Assembly: GCF_009380135.2 (NCBI RefSeq)
Contig: NZ_WHUT02000002.1
Coordinates: 1-64,000, forward strand
DNA length: 64,000 nucleotides
Origin: Fertoeibacter niger
Lineage (GTDB): Bacteria > Pseudomonadota > Alphaproteobacteria > Rhodobacterales > Rhodobacteraceae
Direction: 5' to 3'
Part shown: one piece after another, positions 1 through 6,880 of the stretch
Layout of the letters: each line of letters opens with the position of its first letter
Position numbering within the stretch: the first letter of the stretch is position 1
Notes under the pieces: model-generated
What the model saw: the letters and a program-made list of their open reading frames with translations, nothing else
Told to the model about the DNA's origin: nothing
The model's database searches: none
Translations under genes and position numbers: made by a program

Positions 1-67
1 AGTCCTCAAGACGGTCCGGAAACAGCGTCACCTGATCCCGGTCTACCCCTTCAATGAAACCTGACAT
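1..67 (-). CDS. IS1182-type transposase, N-terminal 22 residues only (cut by window edge)
   Basis: Reading leftwards from an ATG at 67-65 gives MSGFIEGVDRDQVTLFPDRL followed by ED before the window ends. This opening (SGFIEG-DR-Q-TLFP-RL-D) is the characteristic N-terminus of IS1182/DUF772-type DDE transposases. An AGGAG ribosome site lies about nine bases upstream of the ATG. The gene continues outside the window, so it cannot be judged intact. The end of the insertion sequence must lie somewhere between the start codon and the next gene at 250, but I could not define its terminal inverted repeat. The family call is from recognition of the short motif alone. Confidence 0.7.
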   Translation of the reverse strand, partial: MSGFIEGVDRDQVTLFPDRLED

Positions 68-249
68 AAATGCACTCCTGTATCGCAGGAAGCATACCAT
101 ATCTGGAGGTTTTCACACAGCCTCGGCTCTTTGCTACATGCTGATCACCGCTGTTCATCCGATCCTCTGGAACCCTGCATTTTGTCTGTGTCGGCGGGGT
201 CGCCTCCTCAAGCCCCCCTCTTTTTCCCCCCGCCCCCCTCCTACCCCTC

Positions 250-762
250 TTAGTTTGGCTCGATTTGCTGGAACTTTGCTTCGATCACCGTGGGCGGGCT
301 GTCTCCACCGAGATTGATGCTGATCGACACGCCGCCTGTCGGCGTCGACGGGCTGTCGCCCTGCGCGCGGTGGTCCTGCTTCTTTGTGAACCCTGCTCTA
401 TCCAGCAGGTCAGCCGCTGCAAGCTGCCGCACATTCTCGCTTTTCGCCTTCTGCGCGAGCTCTATCATCGTGTGCAAAGCGATCCGTGCAGCGGGTAATA
501 AGTGCTGTCTGAGGCAGGCTTCCACCCCAGCCCGTCCCTTTGCCGATTGCAGAAACCCTCGCACGCTTGAGCCGCTTGCGTATCCGGCTTGGACTGCGAT
601 CAGGTCGAAAGACATGTGCTGTTCGGTTGCGTGCAGATATGCGGCGATTGACTGCGCTTGCGAGAGTTCTGTGCCATCGTGCAGGGTGATCTGATCGACT
701 GTGACGGCTTCGCGCTGTTCATCTGTGATGATTGCGGGCTGTCTGCTGGTTTTTCTGGTCAT
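250..762 (-). CDS. phage terminase small subunit-like / HTH DNA-packaging protein
   Basis: This 170-residue protein has an N-terminal region that could form helix-turn-helix segments (roughly residues 25-75, including LSQAQSIAAYL and a YASGSSVRGFL stretch). A second helical part, RQLAAADLLDRAGF-KKQ, follows at about 110-130. The C-terminus ends in a short beta-like VSISINLG segment. That order resembles small terminase subunits of tailed phages, which bind DNA at the packaging site. No large subunit follows: the next sequence downstream is the IS1182-type transposase. That suggests a phage or plasmid remnant interrupted by the insertion sequence. It could also be a generic HTH protein of a mobile element. 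Family placement is an inference from pattern only. Confidence 0.45.
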   Translation of the reverse strand: MTRKTSRQPAIITDEQREAVTVDQITLHDGTELSQAQSIAAYLHATEQHMSFDLIAVQAGYASGSSVRGFLQSAKGRAGVEACLRQHLLPAARIALHTMIELAQKAKSENVRQLAAADLLDRAGFTKKQDHRAQGDSPSTPTGGVSISINLGGDSPPTVIEAKFQQIEPN

Positions 763-777
763 ATGACGGGCTGTCCT

Positions 778-840
778 TTAGTGAGCAATGCGGGCCATGG
801 AGGCGTACCTCTGTTGCCGCGTCGGTGCTGTGATGCTCAT
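778..840 (-). CDS. possible 20-residue leader/small ORF
   Basis: An ATG at 840-838 preceded at good spacing by GGAGG starts a 20-codon frame (MSITAPTRQQRYASMARIAH) that stops 15 bases upstream of the terminase-like gene. The strong ribosome site and its position make translation possible, either as a tiny protein or to couple translation of the next gene. The sequence gives no function and the frame may be chance. Confidence 0.2.
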   Translation of the reverse strand: MSITAPTRQQRYASMARIAH

Positions 841-962
841 TTCGGGCAAGCCTCCGAAAGCTGCGCTTCTCAAGCTTGTGGGGCCGCAGGCCCCCCCCAA
901 CCCCCAAGGCGTGAGCTAGATTTCGCGAACCTGTCAATTCGGTTTTTTCGCCACAATGACGA

Positions 963-1193
963 TTATTCGTCCCATGTGCCTTCGGGCCGGGGCAGCTTTG
1001 CGGCCTGATCGGCATTGGCGGGGCGGCAGAGCTGGCCGAAGTCGGCCTTGGTCATGTCGGCTGCGGATGTGACCACATCTTCCAGCACGGCTTGCACCAG
1101 GGCTATGCCTTTCAGAGCTTCGGCGCTGTGAGCCATGGCCTCGCGGGCGACGTTGATGGACCGTGCAATGTCCTCGGCTTCTTCGCGTGTCAT
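963..1193 (-). CDS. hypothetical small acidic helical protein
   Basis: This 76-residue frame has a plausible coding composition: acidic, Ala-rich and mainly helical, beginning MTREEAEDIARSINVAREAM. It has no signal peptide, Cys cluster or recognised domain. It points the same way as the terminase-like gene downstream, so both may belong to one decayed mobile element. I do not recognise the family. Confidence 0.4.
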   Translation of the reverse strand: MTREEAEDIARSINVAREAMAHSAEALKGIALVQAVLEDVVTSAADMTKADFGQLCRPANADQAAKLPRPEGTWDE

Positions 1194-1824
1194 GTGGGCT
1201 TCCTTCTTTGGCTAGAGGCAAGACAATGAACGCTTTTCACCGCCTTGCGCAAGCATTCCGCCATGGCTGCGTGCCCGCGTCCAGTAGGGCGCGGTCCCTT
1301 GCGCGATCTTCCGCCATCACACCCGGCCCTGCGTTACGGGCTGCGCTGGCCTGCGCCCTGGCGGGCTTGTCTGCATCTTGCCCTGCACTTCGGACCTCAC
1401 CCGCTCGGTCGCTATGCCGCTCCCTCGCTAGGACGCTTGCGCCTGCGGCGGCGCGTGTCATGCATTCCCCAGCCGGGCTTGTGACCACTCCGATCCTGCT
1501 GTGCGCTGGCGCGCGCAGGATGCGTCGGGGCCACGCCCTGCCGTTGGACACACACACACATGAACCCCCGTGGGCAGGATAACCTCCGGTATGGCCCCCG
1601 AATAAGCCCGCCTCAAGGACTGCGGCCCATCATCGAAAAGCCCTGCGTGCTTTTAGACAATGGGCCTTGCGGGCTGTGCCCGCGCCTGCGGCGTCCTTGA
1701 CCCGGGCTCATTCGGTGTCCGTGTCAACGGCATCCGCCACAGGTGCATGTGCGCGGATTTCACCCTCACCGCAGAAAGGACAGACCATGCAGATGCGTGA
1801 CGCCTACGCTTACGAATCGTCCCA
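1194..1824. other. gene-poor stretch in accessory region
   Basis: No frame here carries a recognisable protein. The open frames at 1163-1582 (plus) and 1237-1557 (minus) are Arg/Ala/Ser-rich, of the kind expected from non-coding GC-rich DNA. A short CA run (cacacacaca) lies near 1550-1560. An ATG at 1787 opens MQMR and then stops, in the frame of the following gene. The stretch probably contains deleted remains of the AAA+ part of the neighbouring FtsH-like gene, but no Walker motif is visible. Confidence 0.5.
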
Positions 1825-2592
1825 ATGCCTGGCCCCGTTGCCATTGAACGGCTGCTGCACCACGAACTCGGCAGGGACACGCCCGTCGATCTGGCCGTTG
1901 TCGCACGGGCTGCGGCAGGGAAAACACCTGCGGAAATCGTCGGGGCGATCCGCAAAGCAAAAGCTGCGGCGCGGACGGGCACCCTGCCGCTCGGCACCGA
2001 CCAGATCACCGCCATCCTGAAGGGAAAGGTCGTCAACCTCGGGCCGTTGGCGTGGAGGATTGCGGTGCATGAGGCAGGCCATGCCCTCTATGCCCACATC
2101 GCGGGGATGGGTGAGGTCATGTCCATGAAGATCCAGGGCGGAGGGGGAGAAATCCTGCTCGATCGTCATGCCAATGAGGGGAAGGTGTCGGACTATGAGA
2201 ACCAGATTGCATACACGTTGGCCGGTCGCGCCGCAGAAATCCTGACCCTCGGCACTCCATCCGCAGGCGCGGGCGGCCCGGCGAACTCCGATCTTGCCAT
2301 CGCAACGAGGCTCGCCCTGCAGATCGAACGCTCGACAGGGCTCGGTCGCAACGGTCTAGTGTGGGAGCCTGATGACTACGGCGGGCTGATCGGTCAAGCA
2401 GAGCGCCAGAGCGTCTCTGCACGTCTGGAGGCGCAGGCGGAACGCGCGAACACCCTGCTTGAGCCACATCTGCAGATATTGGAGAATCTCGCCCGGGCGC
2501 TTCTTGATTGCGGGCATTTGTCACGGAAAGATATCGAATACCTGCTTTCAGGTCCGGATTGCGCTATCCGGCAAGCCTCGGTCGCAGCATAG
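1825..2592 (+). CDS. stand-alone FtsH-type M41 zinc peptidase domain (5'-truncated FtsH-like protein)
   Basis: This 255-residue protein matches only the C-terminal half of FtsH-like proteases. Residues 1-60 resemble the AAA+ small (lid) domain (VDLAVVARAAAGKTPAEI). Residues 75-245 form the M41 peptidase, with the zinc motif HEAGH at 82-86 and the third ligand Asp in GPANSDLA at about 156. The AAA+ core (Walker A, Walker B, SRH) and the membrane anchors are absent, and an in-frame stop lies at 1798-1800, just before the ATG. Known FtsH enzymes need the ATPase for substrate feeding, so this may be a non-functional remnant or an ATP-independent peptidase. It sits among mobile-element fragments, which favours truncation by rearrangement. 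Confidence 0.75.
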   Translation: MPGPVAIERLLHHELGRDTPVDLAVVARAAAGKTPAEIVGAIRKAKAAARTGTLPLGTDQITAILKGKVVNLGPLAWRIAVHEAGHALYAHIAGMGEVMSMKIQGGGGEILLDRHANEGKVSDYENQIAYTLAGRAAEILTLGTPSAGAGGPANSDLAIATRLALQIERSTGLGRNGLVWEPDDYGGLIGQAERQSVSARLEAQAERANTLLEPHLQILENLARALLDCGHLSRKDIEYLLSGPDCAIRQASVAA

Positions 2593-2610
2593 CAATGCAG
2601 CTTGCGCAAG

Positions 2611-2646
2611 ATGTGTTGCCGATCCACTTTTCGGTTGGCAACACAT
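2611..2646 (+). repeat. inverted repeat / hairpin after the M41 gene
   Basis: ATGTGTTGCC (2611-2620) is matched perfectly by GGCAACACAT (2637-2646) across a 16-base spacer. It lies 19 bases after the peptidase stop codon. No T-run follows, so it is not a standard intrinsic terminator. It may be an mRNA 3' structure or a mobile-element end. Confidence 0.5.
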
Positions 2647-2697
2647 ATGATTTTGGTATCTTTCAGGCCGACGCTGTCCGATCAAAAATCGGCGAGA

Positions 2698-2719
2698 GTA
2701 CTCCACCGGTACTCCACCA
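2698..2719. repeat. short direct repeat TACTCCACC x2
   Basis: Two copies of TACTCCACC occur back to back with a short gap (agTACTCCACCggTACTCCACC), followed by an A-run. Short direct repeats close to a phage integrase can be attachment-site or arm-binding sequences. Here the integrase remnant starts about 240 bases downstream. The functional reading is speculative. Confidence 0.25.
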
Positions 2720-2914
2720 GAAAAAAAACCTACCCAACCCCTTGAAAAACAAGTGATTATTCAGACCGCCGTCCAATCCATCATCGGGGCGACGGACAGC
2801 TTGTGAGCGTTGTCTTTATTGGTTTTCTCTGCTGTTCTGCTCACTTCGCCGCACCCCGTCTCGATTCCATTTCCGGAGAGCTTTCAATGGTTTGCGCTTT
2901 TTCCGATTTTCGAG

Positions 2915-2931
2915 TTGCTACAATGTAGCAA
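2915..2931. promoter_or_regulatory. palindrome upstream of integrase remnant
   Basis: TTGCTACAATGTAGCAA is a perfect 7-bp inverted repeat with a 3-base centre. It lies 25 bases before the integrase start codon at 2957. Position and symmetry suggest a repressor or excisionase-type operator for the former integrase promoter. No partner regulator gene is visible in the window. Confidence 0.4.
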
Positions 2932-2956
2932 AATATCGGGGGCTTGTTCGCAGACC

Positions 2957-3192
2957 ATGGGCACGATCACCGGACGCCGCAGGAAGCACGGCAGCACGTC
3001 CTATACCGCACAACTGCGGATCATGCGAGACGGCAGCGCGGCATCCGTTGCCCCAACCTTCAAGCGGCGCGCGCGGTGGTGATGGGCGGGACGCTGGGCG
3101 ATGACATCACCACATACATCTGCGAGAGCGAGAGGAAGATTGGCAGCACCAAGGCGCAGGTGCTGAACACAGTGCCCGGCCATGATATCAGC
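2957..3192 (+). pseudogene. tyrosine-type site-specific integrase, frameshifted and truncated
   Basis: ATG 2957 begins MGTITGRRRKHGSTSYTAQL-RIMRDG, the typical N-terminal arm-binding start of alphaproteobacterial phage integrases. The frame ends at 3082. The homology then resumes in another frame at about 3088-3192 (TLGDDITTYICESERKIGST, then KAQVLNTVPGHDIS), which corresponds to the core-binding SAM-like domain. The linker normally found between these blocks is shortened and scrambled. After 3192 nothing resembles the catalytic domain (no R-HxxR-Y residues). The gene is therefore dead twice over: a frameshift or deletion after residue 41 and loss of the catalytic half. It marks the former integration module of a phage or island. 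Confidence 0.7.
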
Positions 3193-3794
3193 CGAGGCTA
3201 CACACGAAGCAACAGAATAGGGATCATGTTCAGGCGCCTGAAGAACTGGCGCATGGTCGCAACCCGCGACGCCGATGGCCGAAGGTCTTCGATTCCGCCG
3301 TCGCTTTGGCTGCCACAGTCATGTTCTGGCTATGAACCGGGAACGGGCCCTTACCCTGGGCGCGCGAAGTCTTGCGGGATGAGCGCGTATTGAGACAATG
3401 CACCATGTGGTCCACCCGCCCCGATTGAGCAGCTTTCGGCACAGGAGTGACGCGGGGGTGAGTCTTAGTCCTGCAAAGACACTGGCCGAAGCACAGCTCT
3501 CACAATAATGGAATAAAAATCAATGCAGTGCGCGCCATTCTGAAGGCGACACTTGAAGGGGCTACAGCATGACACGACAAGACCGCGTCTTACGCCTCGT
3601 CCTTCCGGCTACCCGATTGGCCAAGGCCAGGCGATTCATCGCGACCTTCGCCAAGCTGACGCGCCCCACACGCCACGTCGCGGGGCGCGCGTATGCGCCC
3701 CGCCTCTTGTGACACCGGCTTCCGGCGTGCGGCCGGTCTGGTAGCCGCGCCGTTCCTCAGGCTGCCGGTGCAATGGCGCAAGCCGCCAGCCCTG
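3193..3794. other. gene-poor junction between accessory and core regions
   Basis: No convincing protein is encoded here. The one frame with a plausible ribosome site (GAAGGGG) is a 47-codon ORF at 3569-3712 on the plus strand, beginning MTRQDRVLRLVLPATRLAKA. It is very Arg-rich and has no known relatives that I can name. I see no tRNA that could have served as the integration site. Confidence 0.4.
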
Positions 3795-4298
3795 CTACCA
3801 ATCCACATCGTCCATGCCGCCGCCCTCATCAAAGCCGGGCTCGTCTTCCGGTGCCGCCTCTTCGGCAGCTGCCGGGCCTGCCAACATCCCGCCAAGCACA
3901 TTGGCCAGCATCATGCCGCCCGCAACCCCCATCGCGGTCTGCGCAGCGCCGGCCAGAAACCCGCCCGGGGCACCCTGCCGCATCGGCTGGGCCGCGGGTG
4001 TGGCCTGCCGGGGCGCGGCACCGGCACCGAACAGGCCCGACAGGAACCCACCGCCCTGTGGCGCTTGGCGCGCCCCGGCAAGCTCTGCCTCCAGTTCTTC
4101 GATGCGCGTCTGCGCCACGTTCAGCGCATGTTCCTGCACCACCACCGTCTGCGCCATGTAATAGGGCGCGCCCGGCTGCCGGGCGATGGCGGCATTGATG
4201 TAGTTCTCCGCCTCGGCATCGCGTGCGGGCATCTGCCGCTCGACATTGGCGAGCTTGTCGAAAAGGTTGCGGATCGCCTGCTGGTCGTTGGTATCCAT
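3795..4298 (-). CDS. DUF2076 family protein
   Basis: The 167-residue protein starts at an ATG preceded by AAGGAG. Its N-terminal half is helical and polar (DTNDQQAIRNLFDKLANVER, then AENYINAAIARQPGAPYYM-Q), the signature of DUF2076, a family named for a conserved periplasmic-ligand-binding-like sensor region. The middle is Gly/Ala/Pro/Gln-rich with GGFLSGLFG and GGFLAGAAQTAMGVAGGMML segments, and the C-terminus is acidic (residues 140-167, ending DDVDW). No signal peptide is present. The biochemical role is unknown. It stands alone on the minus strand and precedes a membrane protein gene. The family assignment is fairly secure. Confidence 0.8.
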   Translation of the reverse strand: MDTNDQQAIRNLFDKLANVERQMPARDAEAENYINAAIARQPGAPYYMAQTVVVQEHALNVAQTRIEELEAELAGARQAPQGGGFLSGLFGAGAAPRQATPAAQPMRQGAPGGFLAGAAQTAMGVAGGMMLANVLGGMLAGPAAAEEAAPEDEPGFDEGGGMDDVDW

Positions 4299-4409
4299 GT
4301 CTGGCTCCTTGGTCTGACACAGATCCACAGATAGGATCGGCCAGCCCCTTGCGAAAGGGCCGGGCACAATGCGGTGGTGGCGAAGGTCCATGGCCTGACC
4401 CGCGCCGGA

Positions 4410-5384
4410 TCAGCCACGAAACGCCCGCAACAGCGACAGCGCGACATCCCACAGATCGAAGGTGCGGGGCAGCAAATGTTCCTGCGCGGCAAAGGGTGTG
4501 GCGCGGGTGCCGTCCATTTCCGCATCCAGTGTGGCGAACAGGCGTTCCAGCCTGCGGCGATGGATGCCAAGCCGCACCTGCACCGGATCGGCCAGCACGC
4601 CGGCAAAGGCGGCGACCACCGACCCCACGAGCATCAGCACGGCAACGGTGGCGGCAACAAGCCCCGGCGACGGCCCGACGGGAAATACCCCATACCATAC
4701 CCCGCCCAGACCCCGCCCCAGCGGGAAATCCGCAACGGCATTGCCATGTGACACCGCCTCTGCAACGCCGGGGGCCATCGACATCATGCCCGGGGTCAGC
4801 GCCTGGAACACGATGGCCCCGATGGCGAGTGTGACGAGGCCCGTGGTGAACTCGGCGATCGAGGATCGCGTGGCGGTGTAATCGCCCACCGCGCCAATGA
4901 TCCGCTCCGCCGTAGCCTCGGCCGCGGCAACAGTGCCCCGGCTGCGCATCATCTCGCGGAACCGTGGCGCTGCCAGGATGGCCCGCGCCATCGACGCGCG
5001 GTCGGGGATCGCGCGGCCGGGGGCAAGCGAGACATCCAGCAGATCGGTCAGTATGGCAGCCTCGACCCGCGCCGACACGGCCGTCCGCAGCAACAGCCGC
5101 AACGCCAGCAACCTCTCGGCCACGCGCGGCATGCGCAGCTTTCGGCACATCCACGCCACGCTCCGCACCAGCACAAGCACGGGCGACAGCATAACATTGA
5201 CCGGGGCCCGCAGAATATCCCAGCCGAAGGCGGCGCCATGCAGATGCAGCGTTCCCGGCCAGGTGAAATGACGCCGCGCGAAGGCATCCACCCGCGCGCG
5301 CCGCGCAGCCCGGTCCGGTTGATCCGCGGGCCGTTGTGACTGACGCGCACGGTGTCTGGCGGGTTCCGCTGTCAGGAGCCGCAC
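4410..5384 (-). CDS. conserved membrane protein (DUF6635-like)
   Basis: This is a protein of roughly 324 residues with an Arg-rich N-terminus. It has a DILRAPVNVMLSPVLVLV amphipathic/hydrophobic stretch, a middle helical part, and two or three clear transmembrane segments (TTGLVTLAIGAIVFQALTPG and LVAATVAVLMLVGSVVAAFA). The tail has RRRLERLFATLDAEM. The pattern resembles an uncharacterised Rhodobacterales membrane family (DUF6635), but this is a memory-based match. The start is uncertain: I chose the GTG at 5384 with AGGA five bases upstream, while a TTG at 5411 would add nine residues. No function can be inferred from the neighbours. Confidence 0.6.
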   Translation of the reverse strand: MRLLTAEPARHRARQSQRPADQPDRAARRARVDAFARRHFTWPGTLHLHGAAFGWDILRAPVNVMLSPVLVLVRSVAWMCRKLRMPRVAERLLALRLLLRTAVSARVEAAILTDLLDVSLAPGRAIPDRASMARAILAAPRFREMMRSRGTVAAAEATAERIIGAVGDYTATRSSIAEFTTGLVTLAIGAIVFQALTPGMMSMAPGVAEAVSHGNAVADFPLGRGLGGVWYGVFPVGPSPGLVAATVAVLMLVGSVVAAFAGVLADPVQVRLGIHRRRLERLFATLDAEMDGTRATPFAAQEHLLPRTFDLWDVALSLLRAFRG

Positions 5385-5670
5385 TCCGATCCTGTTGATT
5401 TGCTTTCGCAAACGATGGTTTTCATGGCAGTATGATCATGTTCCGATCGCATCAGCCTGCGCAAAGGGCTTTGCCCGGGGGCCGACACAATCCCCTTTCC
5501 GGCAATGTAGGGTGCACCGGCGCGCCTGAAAACCCGTCCACCCCCGCAAGGGCACCCGATCAGCACAACTTTCAGCAGTCGGTCCGGCGGGCGCATGCCG
5601 GCAAATCGTCAGCAGGTGCGACAAAGCCCTGCCTGCCGGACGTTTCGCCCCTCTGCACCGCAAAGACGCA

Positions 5671-5699
5671 AAGGGAAACGGGTGGCCGCCGGCCACCCG
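5671..5699 (-). terminator. intrinsic terminator-like hairpin
   Basis: On the minus strand a perfect 9-bp stem (CGGGTGGCC / GGCCACCCG, loop of three) at 5679-5699 is followed by GTTTCCCTTT. It lies just beyond the stop codon (5708-5710) of the ancestral frame of the chimeric HupE/anchor pseudogene, the correct place to end that operon. Confidence 0.55.
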
Positions 5700-5707
5700 C
5701 CCCGTGT

Positions 5708-6125
5708 TCAGTCGTAGCGTTTGATCTCGCTGTAGGCACCGCTGACGCGCAACGTCACGGTGACGGGGGGCGTCGCCACGGTTGCGCCAGAACCAGCCAT
5801 GGTTGCCGGTGAAGGCGGCCGTCAACTCGCCCGCGTCGGCGGGAACGGCGCGGCCCTTTTCATAGCTGATGCTGTTGCCTGATCCGTCGCCGTGGGTGTC
5901 CTTCATCTTGTAGAGAAAGAAGATCACACCCAGCAGGAACAGGATGTGGTCGTATCCGGTCACCATGTGCTTGGCCCCCAGATAGATGAACGGGATGGGC
6001 AGGAAGCCGGAAACCTCCTGCACGTAACCGGCGTCGCCTTCGGTCACGTTATGGGCCAGTGCTGCACCCGCCAGCAGCAGGGAAGGCAGCAGCGTGGCAA
6101 GAACTATCCAGATACGCGCTGGCAT
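5708..6125 (-). pseudogene. HupE/UreJ N-terminus fused to the C-terminus of a transmembrane anchor protein, plus frameshift
   Basis: Residues 1-76 carry a signal peptide (LLAGAALA-H) and GAKHMVTGYDHILFLLGVIF-FLYKMKD, the opening of HupE/UreJ-type metal transporters. At the point where HupE should continue with further membrane helices (near 5898) the sequence switches to THGDGSGNSISYEKGRAVP and GNHGWFWRNRGDAP. That is the C-terminal part of the periplasmic anchor protein usually encoded beside hupE in metal-efflux clusters. A six-base G run (5765-5770) then shifts the frame. Removing one base restores VTVTLRVSGAYSEIKRYD and a stop at 5708. So an internal deletion fused two genes and a later indel broke the fusion. 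Without the correction the frame runs on to 5436 as nonsense-like sequence. Confidence 0.75.
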
Positions 6126-6203
6126 CCGGTCGGATCGGGCATGATATGTGGTCCTGTCAGGAAAGTCTCTGTTCTGGCCGCGCGCCCGGGGGCGAGGGCC
6201 GGT

Positions 6204-6551
6204 TCAGGCCGTCAGGTCTGCGGCTCGCGGCGGGCGTCGCGGCCCGTCGCGGATCACACCCGCCATCTGTGACAGCTTGGCCGGCTCGACAGGCGCCACG
6301 ATTTCAACGCGCGTCGCATCGCGGCTTTCCAGAATGGCGGGCGAGGCGTGATCATGAACGGAGGCATCGTGATGTGTGTGGTCGGCGGCCGACCAGTGCC
6401 CGCCACGCTCGGCATGGAAGGCCGCGTGTTCGGCCTCGGCCACAAGGGTGGCGGGGCCATGCGTGACCGCATCCGTCACCGGCGCGATAGCCAGTGACAG
6501 CAGCAGCATAAGTGCGGCCAGCGCCTGCATGATCCTGCCGAAACCCGGCAT
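6204..6551 (-). CDS. small exported His-rich protein of metal-resistance cluster
   Basis: The 115-residue product starts at an ATG with AAAGGGG upstream. A hydrophobic leader (ALAALMLLLSLAIAPVTDA) is followed by a His-rich stretch at about 40-70 (HAAFHAERGGHWSAADHTHH and DASVHDH). Such short periplasmic His-rich proteins accompany hupE, nre and cnr-type loci and are thought to bind divalent metal. It is divergent from the metal-responsive repressor gene and shares the intergenic CCCCCTAGGGGG site with it, so it is probably controlled by that repressor. It is the first gene of the broken HupE operon. Metal specificity cannot be read from the sequence. Confidence 0.65.
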   Translation of the reverse strand: MPGFGRIMQALAALMLLLSLAIAPVTDAVTHGPATLVAEAEHAAFHAERGGHWSAADHTHHDASVHDHASPAILESRDATRVEIVAPVEPAKLSQMAGVIRDGPRRPPRAADLTA

Positions 6552-6594
6552 CTGCCCCTTTCAGGCGCGGCACGCCGCGCCGCCAACTTGATTT

Positions 6595-6612
6595 ATCCCC
6601 CTAGGGGGGTTA
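6595..6612. promoter_or_regulatory. probable operator of the CsoR/RcnR-class repressor
   Basis: ATCCCCCTAGGGGGGTTA contains a perfect 12-bp palindrome (CCCCCTAGGGGG, 6597-6608) between the divergent His-rich gene (start 6551) and the repressor gene (start 6623). C/G tracts flanked by A/T are the known operator type of the CsoR/RcnR/FrmR family. The G-run may also act as the ribosome site of the repressor gene. Confidence 0.65.
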
Positions 6613-6622
6613 CGCCTTGTCT

Positions 6623-6880
6623 ATGTCAGAACCCCATACCCATGCAAGCCACCCCGCCATCGCCGCCCGGCTGAAACGCGCCGAGGGGCATCTGCGCCGG
6701 GTCATCGCGATGATCGAGGAAGGGCGCCCCTGCGTGGACCTCGCGACTCAGTTGCACGCCGTCGAACGCGCGGTGGCCGAGGCGAAGCGGGCGCTGATCC
6801 ACGATCACATCGACCATTGCGTGGCCGCCGGTGGCGCGCAGGATCTGGCCGAAATCAAATCCCTGACGAAGTTGCTGTAA
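6623..6880 (+). CDS. CsoR/RcnR/InrS-class metal-sensing transcriptional repressor
   Basis: The 85-residue all-helical protein carries the DUF156 pattern (RLKRAEGHLRRVIAMIEEGR and CVDLATQLHAVERAV). Cys37, His62 and Cys66 have the same spacing as the Cu(I) ligands of CsoR and the Ni(II) ligands of the cyanobacterial sensor InrS. The N-terminus is rich in His (positions 5, 7 and 10), as in nickel/cobalt sensors. Apo-protein would repress, and metal binding would release the operator. ATG 6623 is preferred over the in-frame TTG at 6617. The next gene starts one base after its stop, so it is co-transcribed with an NreB-like exporter. The genetic context argues for nickel or cobalt rather than copper. 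Confidence 0.85.
   Translation: MSEPHTHASHPAIAARLKRAEGHLRRVIAMIEEGRPCVDLATQLHAVERAVAEAKRALIHDHIDHCVAAGGAQDLAEIKSLTKLL

Noticed and set aside
719-1015. 98-codon minus-strand frame overlapping the start of the terminase-like gene
   Set aside because: Polar low-quality sequence in a different frame from the better-supported neighbours.
1163-1582. 139-codon plus-strand frame in the accessory region
   Set aside because: Arg/Ala/Ser-rich with no ribosome site of note and no motif; treated as non-coding.
2600-3570. Search for a tRNA gene as integration site of the island
   Set aside because: No cloverleaf or T-arm (GGTTCGANTCC-type) sequence was seen near the integrase remnant.
5436-5707. C-terminal continuation of the HupE chimera beyond the frameshift
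   Set aside because: The sequence after the six-G run is out of the ancestral frame and unlike any membrane protein; the natural stop is at 5708.
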